Positions 6,626 to 11,829 of a DNA stretch of 11,829 nucleotides are shown here, piece after piece. How positions within the stretch are numbered: position 1 is the stretch's first letter; every line of letters starts with the position of its first letter. The stretch comes from Sva-07 sp964549065 (lineage in GTDB: Bacteria > Actinomycetota > Acidimicrobiia > Acidimicrobiales > Ilumatobacteraceae). The notes under the pieces are model-generated. The model searched no databases, was not told the origin of the DNA, and saw nothing but the letters and a program-made list of their open reading frames with translations. Where the stretch lies: assembly GCA_964549065.1 (NCBI GenBank), contig CAZJUC010000093.1, forward strand, positions 1-11,829, in the 5' to 3' direction. Made by a program: the position numbers and the translations under genes.

Positions 6626-7786
6626 ATGAGCGACACGACGATCAACGGCACGGTGGACGACGGATTCGGCGCGGTGGCCGACGCCTTCGCCGCGAACTTC
6701 GAGGACCGGGGCGAACTCGGCGCCGCCTTCGCGCTGTACGTCGACGGCGAGGCGAAAGTCGACGTCTGGGCCGGCGTGGCAGACAAGCAGAGCGGCCGGG
6801 CGTGGGCGGACGACACGTTGCAGCTCGTCTACTCGACCACCAAGGGCGCCGCCGCGATCTGTGTGGCCCGCCTGGTCGAGGCCGGTCTCGTCTCCTACGA
6901 CGAACCGGTCGCCAGCTACTGGCCCGAGTTCGCCGCGAACGGCAAGGAGACGATCACCGTCGGGCAGATGATGAGCCACCAGGGCGGCCTCCCGTATGCC
7001 ACGGCGCAGCTCAGCTTCGGCGACCTGATGGCCGTGACCCCCGTCGTCGACGCCCTGGCAGCCCAGGCGCCGTTGTGGGAACCCGCCACGAAGCACGGCT
7101 ACCACGCCGTGACCTACGGCTGGCTCGCCGGTGAGCTGGTGCGGCGCGTCGATGGCCGTCGGATCGGTCAGTACTTCGCCGATGAGGTCGCAGACCCGCT
7201 CGAGCTCGACTTCTGGATCGGTCTCCCCGAATCGGAGGAACCGCGGGTGAGTCGCCTCGAGGCGGCGCCGCCACCCACCGATCCCGAGGCGTTGGCGATG
7301 ATGATGCAGATCGCGGGGCCGGGCACGATGGGTTTCAACGCACTCTTCATGAGCGGCGTGATGCTCGCCGGCCCGGCGGATGCGTTCAACAGTCGTGCGG
7401 TGCACGCCACCGAGATGCCGGCGGCGAACGGCATCACCACCGCCCGCAGCCTGGCTCGCATGTATGCCGCCACCGTGGGCGACGTCGACGGGCACCGTCT
7501 GATCGGCGATGCCATGGTCGAGACGGTCCGCGCCGAAGCGGTCAACGGCCCCGATGCCTGCCTCGTGGTGGCGAGCCGTTTCGGGATGGGATTCATGCTC
7601 GACGGCGAGTTGACTCCGATGCTGTCGGCGTCGTCGTTCGGTCATGCCGGAGCCGGTGGATCGCTCGGTTATGCCGACCCCGACGCCGGGGTCGGATACG
7701 GCTACGTGATGAACCAGATGGCCGGCGGCATCGCCGGCGACCCGCGCACGATCGCGCTCAACGACGCCGTGCGTGCCTGTGTCTGA
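6626..7786 (+). CDS. Beta-lactamase-fold serine hydrolase (class C/EstB-like esterase family)
   Basis: A protein of 386 residues of the penicillin-binding-protein/beta-lactamase superfamily (Pfam Beta-lactamase type). The catalytic motif is S70-T-T-K73 (VYSTTKGAA), the nucleophile serine and its lysine. Y159 in the region KHGYHAVTYGW is the likely general-base tyrosine. The third motif is H340-A-G in FGHAGAGGS, standing for KTG/HxG. HxG in place of KTG, and the overall pattern (VDVWAGVAD near residue 46), point to an esterase or lipase like EstB rather than a true beta-lactamase. No signal peptide is visible, so it is probably cytoplasmic. ATG 6626 is chosen because a TAnnnT box lies seven bases before it. 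In-frame upstream starts at 6566 (ATG) and 6602 (GTG) would add Arg/Ala-rich residues. It stands alone, divergent from leuS, and its substrate is unknown. Confidence 0.88.
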   Translation: MSDTTINGTVDDGFGAVADAFAANFEDRGELGAAFALYVDGEAKVDVWAGVADKQSGRAWADDTLQLVYSTTKGAAAICVARLVEAGLVSYDEPVASYWPEFAANGKETITVGQMMSHQGGLPYATAQLSFGDLMAVTPVVDALAAQAPLWEPATKHGYHAVTYGWLAGELVRRVDGRRIGQYFADEVADPLELDFWIGLPESEEPRVSRLEAAPPPTDPEALAMMMQIAGPGTMGFNALFMSGVMLAGPADAFNSRAVHATEMPAANGITTARSLARMYAATVGDVDGHRLIGDAMVETVRAEAVNGPDACLVVASRFGMGFMLDGELTPMLSASSFGHAGAGGSLGYADPDAGVGYGYVMNQMAGGIAGDPRTIALNDAVRACV

Positions 7787-8062
7787 CGGGCCGTTGGCGC
7801 TGATTGTCAACTCGGGGAGCGAAATTTCTCCGATGTGATTCGGGCCGACCCACGCCGACGATCATCGTCGCGAGGTCGAGCGTCGTCGGCGGGACGACAG
7901 CGACCGTTCTGGTTTCGGTGAACATCCAGCTCAGCGGCACTTTTCGGTGGTCGTGTCGGCGGCTGGCCGCGCGCGTGCTCCGAGGGCTTCGGCGTCTCGG
8001 CGCAGGGCACCGGCAGTGGTGGATCGGACGTGCCACGACGACCCACTCCGGTGGCGTTGGAG
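7787..8062. other. Non-coding stretch upstream of the osmolyte ABC operon
   Basis: The 457 bases 7787-8243 hold no credible gene. Overlapping open frames exist on both strands, but they have no recognisable domain and no ribosome binding site. This first part includes a small A/T-rich island with the palindrome GAAATTTC (7821-7828), flanked by GGAG and TCC, shortly after the hydrolase stop. Two inverted repeats at 7856-7898 follow and are listed separately. No T-rich terminator is seen after the hydrolase gene. Confidence 0.4.
7856..7898. promoter_or_regulatory. Two adjacent inverted repeats, possible operators or terminator
   Basis: CGACGATCATCGTCG (7856-7870) is a perfect 7-bp inverted repeat around one base. 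GTCGTCGGCGGGACGAC (7882-7898) is a perfect 6-bp stem with a 5-base loop. The two are 11 bases apart, and one can pair with the other (CGACGA with TCGTCG), so alternative folds are possible. The first, with its short centre, looks more like a protein-binding palindrome than an RNA hairpin. The site is about 165 bases upstream of the promoter at 8063 and 70 bases after the hydrolase stop, so it could serve either gene. Confidence 0.35.
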
Positions 8063-8090
8063 TTGTCAATGCCGATGGGTTCGCTATGTT
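8063..8090 (+). promoter_or_regulatory. Sigma70-like promoter for the osmolyte ABC operon
   Basis: TTGTCA (8063-8068) as -35 and TATGTT (8085-8090) as -10 are 16 bases apart. Each differs from the consensus by one base, which is rare in this GC-rich sequence. Transcription would begin near 8097, leaving a leader of about 147 bases before the GTG at 8244. No known riboswitch could be matched in the leader. Confidence 0.5.
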
Positions 8091-8243
8091 CGGTGGAACG
8101 CACAACGAGGTCGTGGGCACCCGCTCGCGCTCGTCTCAGCGACCGAGGCCCCCAAGACGGCCGCGAGAGGAAGACATCCGAGCATCGACATCGCCGCCCA
8201 CAACGAAACTGCCGGCACCCGCACGAGAGGGGTACGCCGCACC

Positions 8244-9143
8244 GTGAGCGATGTCCTCGAACGCCCATCCGTTTCCGCACCCGCCGGACCGGAGCCCGAC
8301 AGCCCCCCGCCGACTCGCCGTGTCCCGGTGCGAGCGATCGCGATCATCGTCTTCCTGGCCGTGCTCGGCTGGTGGCTGTTCGTCGCCGACACCGCCGGCA
8401 ACAACGACGTCGTCGAGGGCTTCGACATCCTGATCACCGGCATCGGTGAACTCCCGGCACTGGTGTTCAACCCGGACGCCTACTCCAGCTGGTGGACCTG
8501 GATGACCGACGCCGAAGGTTGGTCGCCGATCTTCGAACGCGTCGTCGAACACATCCAACTCGTCGCGATGTCGATGCTCTTCGCAATCGTCATCTCGGTC
8601 GTGCTGGGTGTGCTGGTGCACCGGATCCGAACGCTGCGTGGCCCGATCCTCGGGCTCGCCTCGATCATGCTCACGATCCCGTCGCTGGCACTGTTCGCGG
8701 TGTTCATCTCGATCCCGGCCATCGGTATCGGCGACCGCGGGCCGATCATCGCCCTCGCGATGTATTCCATCCTGCCGATCCTGCGCAACACCGTGATCGG
8801 CCTCGAAGAGGTCGACCGTGCGGTCATCGAGTCCGCCAAGGGCATGGGCCTCGACGCCCGTCGCCGGCTGCTCAAGATCGAGCTGCCGCTCGCTTGGCCG
8901 ATCATCCTCACCGGTATCCGGGTCGCCACCCTGCTCAACATCGGCATCGCAGCCATCGCCCCGCTCGTCGGCGGCACCGGGCTCGGCCGGTACATCAACG
9001 ACGGTCTGCAACGTTTCCCCGACGTCACCTCGGTCGAGCGCATGTGGACCGGCGTGGTGTTCACCATCGCCCTCGCCCTCATCGCCGATCTCTTCTTCAC
9101 CCTCGTACGTCGCTTGACCACCTCGAAAGGACTGCGCTCATGA
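8244..9143 (+). CDS. ABC transporter permease, glycine betaine/carnitine/choline (OpuC) type
   Basis: An inner-membrane permease of 299 residues with the binding-protein-dependent transport fold. Its EAA loop (189-214) reads EEVDRAVIESAKGMGLD then IELPLAWP, which docks on the ATPase. Segment VGGTGLGRYINDGLQ (242-256) is typical of the OpuCB/OpuCD group. There is an extra N-terminal part: a cytoplasmic Pro-rich tail, one membrane helix (about 30-47) and a roughly 55-residue outer segment with several Trp, ahead of the five core helices. OpuCB is near 220 residues, so this part is an addition. The GTG at 8244 follows a GAGAGGGG stretch (8224-8231) at 12 bases, a somewhat long spacing. Its stop overlaps the ATPase ATG (ATGA), so the two are coupled. 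It is the first gene of the import operon. Confidence 0.9.
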   Translation: MSDVLERPSVSAPAGPEPDSPPPTRRVPVRAIAIIVFLAVLGWWLFVADTAGNNDVVEGFDILITGIGELPALVFNPDAYSSWWTWMTDAEGWSPIFERVVEHIQLVAMSMLFAIVISVVLGVLVHRIRTLRGPILGLASIMLTIPSLALFAVFISIPAIGIGDRGPIIALAMYSILPILRNTVIGLEEVDRAVIESAKGMGLDARRRLLKIELPLAWPIILTGIRVATLLNIGIAAIAPLVGGTGLGRYINDGLQRFPDVTSVERMWTGVVFTIALALIADLFFTLVRRLTTSKGLRS

Positions 9144-10411
9144 GTGTCACCGACAACACCGCGTACTCGCCGCAGGCAACCGCTGCCCTCTCTGCCGACG
9201 CACCGCCGCCGATGATCGAACTGCAAGGTGTCGGCAAGGTGTACCCGGGTGGCGACGTCCCGGCTGTCGCCGACCTCGACCTGAGTATCCCCAAGGGCGA
9301 GATCCTCGTCCTGGTCGGACCGTCCGGCTGCGGCAAGAGCACCACGCTGCGCCTGATCAACCGCATGATCGAACCGACCTCGGGTCGCATCATCTTCGAC
9401 GGCGAGGACGTCACCACCGTCAACGCCGACAGGTTGCGTCGTCAGATCGGCTACGTCATCCAGCAGATCGGTCTGTTCCCGCACCAGACCATCGCCCAGA
9501 ACATCTCCACGGTGCCCAAGCTGCTCGGCTGGGACAAGGCCCGCACGGCAGCTCGCGTCGACGAACTCCTCGAGGTCACCGGACTCGACCCCAACCAGTA
9601 TCGCGACCGGTACCCGAAGGAACTGTCGGGTGGCCAGGCCCAGCGTGTCGGCGTCGCCCGGGCGCTCGGCGGCGACCCCGACGTCTTGCTGATGGACGAG
9701 CCGTTCGGTGCCATCGACCCGATCACCCGCGACCGTCTGCAGAACGAGTTCCTCCGCCTGCAGGGAGAGCTCAAGAAGACGATCGTGTTCGTCACCCACG
9801 ACATCGACGAGGCGATCAAGATGGGCGACCGGATCGCCATCCTCGGCGATCAGTCGGTGATCCGCCAGTTCGACACGCCGGAGCGGATCCTCGCCTTCCC
9901 CGTCGACGACTTCGTCAGCGACTTCATCGGGTCGGGCTCGACGCTGAAGGGCTTGAACTTCGAGCGGGTTCGCGACCTGCAGCTCGCCGATGACTGGCCG
10001 ATCGTCGGCGTGGACACGCCGAGAGAAGAAGCACAGCGTCTCTACGACAACTCGCCCGAGAAGTGGATGCTGGTGCTCGACGCCGAACAGCGTCCGATCC
10101 GCTGGGTCAACAGTCATCACCTGGCCGATGCTGCGACGCCGCTCGCGCAGGCCGGCGCCGCCGTCCAGGCCACCGTCGAACCGAACGCGACACTGCACGA
10201 TGCGCTCGAAGAGATGTTGCTGTCGAATGCGGGCCAGGCGGTAGTCGTCGACGGCAAGGGACGCTGCCAGGGCATCCTCGACATCGAGGTGCTGGCCGAC
10301 GTCCTCAAGCGGCTGCGCTCGCAGGCCAAGAAGCACTATGAACGACTCGCCGCCCACGAAGCCGAACTGACGGCATCGAACGGCTCGAACGGCTCGAACG
10401 GCTCGGCCTGA
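9140..10411 (+). CDS. Glycine betaine-type ABC transporter ATP-binding protein with CBS-like tail
   Basis: The ATPase of the importer, 423 residues. Walker A is GPSGCGKST (60-68), the Q-loop lies near Q108/Q109, the signature is LSGGQ (162-166), Walker B is VLLMDEP (182-188) and the switch histidine is H220. The sequence RLINRMIEPTSG and QIGLFPHQT match the OpuCA/ProV branch of quaternary-amine importers. After residue 270 come two CBS-like segments (about 275-345 and 345-395); in OpuA and OpuC such domains sense ionic strength or bind cyclic di-AMP. The first segment is degenerate. The protein ends in a Ser-Asn-Gly repeat tail. GAAAGGA (9125-9131) lies eight bases before the ATG, which overlaps the previous stop. 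Its own stop overlaps the next ATG (TGATG), as expected of one operon. Confidence 0.94.
   Translation: MSVTDNTAYSPQATAALSADAPPPMIELQGVGKVYPGGDVPAVADLDLSIPKGEILVLVGPSGCGKSTTLRLINRMIEPTSGRIIFDGEDVTTVNADRLRRQIGYVIQQIGLFPHQTIAQNISTVPKLLGWDKARTAARVDELLEVTGLDPNQYRDRYPKELSGGQAQRVGVARALGGDPDVLLMDEPFGAIDPITRDRLQNEFLRLQGELKKTIVFVTHDIDEAIKMGDRIAILGDQSVIRQFDTPERILAFPVDDFVSDFIGSGSTLKGLNFERVRDLQLADDWPIVGVDTPREEAQRLYDNSPEKWMLVLDAEQRPIRWVNSHHLADAATPLAQAGAAVQATVEPNATLHDALEEMLLSNAGQAVVVDGKGRCQGILDIEVLADVLKRLRSQAKKHYERLAAHEAELTASNGSNGSNGSA
10376..10402 (+). repeat. Three tandem 9-base units coding a Ser-Asn-Gly tail
   Basis: Three exact copies of TCGAACGGC encode SNG-SNG-SNG at the very end of the ATPase, followed by Ser-Ala and the stop. 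The unit is a multiple of three, so copy changes would keep the frame and only lengthen or shorten a flexible tail. Confidence 0.9.
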
Positions 10412-11259
10412 TGACTTCGCAGTTGCACGACGTCCCGGTCGAAGTTGCCGAGGTCGACGAGGTCCACGCGGCCGAACCGGTGAACCAGCCACCCGAGGAG
10501 AAGAACACCGGACTGCCGCCGGGGCTTCGTCTGATCAAGACGAACGCCGGGCTCCTCGTGACACCGATCATCGTGGTCGTCGGGGCGATCCTGCTGTACT
10601 CGTACAACCAGAGCGCCGACACGATCTTCCAGGACGAACGCGCGCTGAGCTGGGACATGAATCTGCGTCCCCAGCTCGAACAGCACCTGTCGCTGACGTT
10701 CTGGTCGACCGTCTTCACGGTCCTCATCGCGGTTCCGCTCGGGATCCTGCTCACGAGACCGGCCTACAAGCGCGCCGGCGCACCGATCCTGGCCGTCGCC
10801 ACGTCGGGCCAGGCTGTCCCGGCGTTCGGCCTGCTCGTGCTGGCCTTCGCGTGGCTCGGTCGCGGACCGTGGACCACCATCTGGGCGTTGACGTTGTTCA
10901 CGCTGCTGCCGGTGCTCCGCAACACCATGGTCGGCCTCGAACAGGTCGACAAGAACGTCATCGAAGCGGGCCGTGGCATGGGCCTCACCAAGCGCCAGGC
11001 ACTTCGACAGATCGAGCTCCCCTTGGCCATCCCCGTGATCCTCGCCGGTGTGCGCACCGCGCTGGTGATCACCGTCGGGATGGCTGCACTCGCTTTCCTG
11101 ATCGGAGGGGGAGGCTTGGGGGTGACGATCAGCGCCGGGTTGAAGCTCAGCCGAGACCTGGTGTTGATCACGGGTGCGGTCATGACCGCACTCGTGGCGT
11201 TGTCGGTCGACTGGATCGCCGCGCTGGTCGAGAAGACACTGCGGCCCCGCGGGCTGTGA
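10411..11259 (+). CDS. Second ABC transporter permease, glycine betaine (OpuC) type
   Basis: A second permease of 282 residues with the same fold as the first and its own EAA loop (176-205: EQVDKNVIEAGRGMG then IELPLAIP). It has an acidic cytoplasmic N-terminus (about 1-45, rich in Glu, Val and Pro), a first helix at about 46-65, then a short outer segment and five more hydrophobic stretches. SGQAVPAFG (132-140) and GGGGLGVTISAGL (232-244) are typical of the family. Paired permeases around one ATPase are the OpuC arrangement, so the two should form a heterodimeric channel. Its ATG overlaps the ATPase stop by one base, and no ribosome binding site of its own is needed. The 108 bases after its stop separate it from the binding-protein gene. 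Confidence 0.92.
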   Translation: MTSQLHDVPVEVAEVDEVHAAEPVNQPPEEKNTGLPPGLRLIKTNAGLLVTPIIVVVGAILLYSYNQSADTIFQDERALSWDMNLRPQLEQHLSLTFWSTVFTVLIAVPLGILLTRPAYKRAGAPILAVATSGQAVPAFGLLVLAFAWLGRGPWTTIWALTLFTLLPVLRNTMVGLEQVDKNVIEAGRGMGLTKRQALRQIELPLAIPVILAGVRTALVITVGMAALAFLIGGGGLGVTISAGLKLSRDLVLITGAVMTALVALSVDWIAALVEKTLRPRGL

Positions 11260-11298
11260 TCCGTCTCCACGAAGAGGTTGCTTCAGCGCGTCCTCGAT

Positions 11299-11338
11299 CG
11301 AACACCCGAACACCCGAACACCCGAACACCCGAACACC
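11299..11338 (+). repeat. Five perfect tandem copies of an 8-bp repeat
   Basis: CGAACACC occurs five times without a mismatch or gap. A decayed sixth copy, TGAACACC, lies at 11342-11349. The array is between the second permease and the binding-protein gene and ends 14 bases before the AAGGAG ribosome binding site. Eight is not a multiple of three and the array is outside any gene, so copy changes would alter leader length and not a reading frame. The rest of 11260-11367 shows no clear promoter or terminator. Confidence 0.95.
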
Positions 11339-11352
11339 TCGTGAACACCAAC

Positions 11353-11358
11353 AAGGAG
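11353..11358 (+). promoter_or_regulatory. Strong ribosome binding site of the binding-protein gene
   Basis: AAGGAG lies nine bases before the ATG at 11368. It is the best Shine-Dalgarno in the window and fixes the start of the lipoprotein. It fits the need for more binding protein than permease. Confidence 0.8.
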
Positions 11359-11367
11359 AAGAAACAG

Positions 11368-11829
11368 ATGAGAACCAAGCGTCCAACGATGCGATTCGCT
11401 GCAGGACTCGCAGCAGTGGCCCTCGTGGCCGGTGCCTGTGGCAGCGACGACGACACCGCCGATGAGGGCAACGGCGACGAACCCGCCACGACCCCAGCTT
11501 CGGAAGAGGACCCGGATGCCGTCGTCGTCGCCGATCCCGGCGAGTGCGAGACCGCCGTCGACCAAGACGACTCGGTCGCTTCGTTGACCGAGCTCGACTT
11601 CAGTGGCCTCGATGTCAACGTGGGCTCGAAGGACTTCGTCGAGCAGTTCGTGCTCGGCCAGCTCGCGGTCGTCGCGCTCGAAGCCGGTGGCGCCAACGTC
11701 ACCGACTCCACCAACCTGGGTGGCACCGTCGTGAACCGTGACGCGCTGCTCGCCAACGAGATCGACACGTACTTCGAGTACAACGGCACCGGCTGGACCG
11801 TGCACCTCGCACAGGAAGATCCGAGCTTC
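11368..11829 (+). CDS. Substrate-binding lipoprotein of the osmolyte ABC importer (partial, 3' end missing)
   Basis: The first 154 residues are visible; the gene runs off the right edge. A signal peptide with basic residues (RTKR) and a hydrophobic core ends in the lipobox VAGAC, with C24 as the lipidated residue, so the protein is anchored outside the membrane. An acidic, low-complexity linker (about 25-70) follows, with one more cysteine, C60. The OpuAC-type domain then begins: VNVGSKDFVEQFVLGQL (83-99) matches the family's start, and LGGTVVNRDALLANEID (117-133) and YFEYNGTGW (135-143) continue it. The partner would be glycine betaine, choline, carnitine or a similar solute; the binding-pocket residues are mostly beyond the window. 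It is the fourth gene of the importer and has its own strong ribosome binding site. Confidence 0.92.
   Translation, partial: MRTKRPTMRFAAGLAAVALVAGACGSDDDTADEGNGDEPATTPASEEDPDAVVVADPGECETAVDQDDSVASLTELDFSGLDVNVGSKDFVEQFVLGQLAVVALEAGGANVTDSTNLGGTVVNRDALLANEIDTYFEYNGTGWTVHLAQEDPSF

Noticed and set aside
3447..6629. A very long open frame on the + strand opposite leuS
   Set aside because: It is a shadow of leuS codon bias. Its translation is low-complexity (Val, Gly, Arg, Asp, His) with no domain, while leuS has every class I landmark.
7805..7810. A minus-strand TTGACA as a promoter reading into the hydrolase gene; a similar TTGACA is on the minus strand at 8064-8069
   Set aside because: No TAnnnT box is found at the right distance on the minus strand for either.
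8190..8235. Guanidine-II (mini-ykkC) riboswitch from two ACGA sequences before the permease start
   Set aside because: The first ACGA is not flanked by complementary bases and the second stem has a mismatch next to the loop, so the paired hairpin pattern is absent.
7804..8280. Overlapping open frames on both strands in the spacer before the importer, as a hypothetical protein
   Set aside because: They have no ribosome binding site and no domain, are rich in Arg, Ser and Pro, and overlap a good promoter and palindromes.
8480..10492. Long open frames on the minus strand opposite the importer genes, also at 10336-11805
   Set aside because: They mirror codon bias in GC-rich genes. The + strand frames carry clear ABC transporter motifs over the same DNA.

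Overview
The window is GC-rich (roughly two thirds G+C by eye). Its codons end mostly in G or C, it uses GTG as well as ATG starts, and many genes overlap by 1-4 bases. The leucyl-tRNA synthetase has a KMGKS motif and an enlarged insert, and the osmolyte transporter has an acidic lipoprotein. Together these suggest a high-GC actinobacterium, perhaps of the Acidimicrobiia/Ilumatobacter type. That placement is inference; no rRNA or other marker is present.

Left block (1-3431, + strand): the tail of an unidentified gene, then a CaCA-type cation antiporter with an acidic central loop. Next come three tightly overlapping genes: an extended short-chain dehydrogenase/epimerase, a VKOR-family membrane protein with only a CxxC cysteine pair, and a two-repeat SPW membrane protein. 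The three are joined by 4-base GTGA overlaps and are almost certainly one transcript. Their joint role is unknown; a membrane redox or envelope function is a guess.

Middle block (3432-7786): a convergent intergenic region holds a strong 107-base fold with 15-bp arms. Then comes leuS on the minus strand. A short divergent spacer separates it from a + strand beta-lactamase-fold serine hydrolase of the EstB/class C type. The spacer has no strong Shine-Dalgarno and carries TAnnnT boxes close to both starts.

Right block (7787-11829, + strand): a 457-base region without a convincing gene holds two adjacent inverted repeats and a good sigma70-like promoter about 150 bases before the next gene. After it comes a glycine betaine/carnitine/choline-type (OpuC-like) ABC importer in the order permease, ATPase with CBS-type tail, permease, substrate-binding lipoprotein. 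The first three genes overlap. The lipoprotein gene is set off by 108 bases that hold five perfect copies of an 8-bp repeat just before its ribosome binding site, and it runs off the end of the window. Such importers bring in compatible solutes, and the CBS region is the usual place for sensing ionic strength or nucleotides.

I saw no tRNA, rRNA, CRISPR array, insertion sequence, integrase or phage gene. Most of the window is ordinary chromosome. The parts most worth a second look are the fold at 3453-3559, the 8-bp repeat array at 11299-11338, and the SDR-VKOR-SPW trio with its redox-incomplete VKOR homologue.
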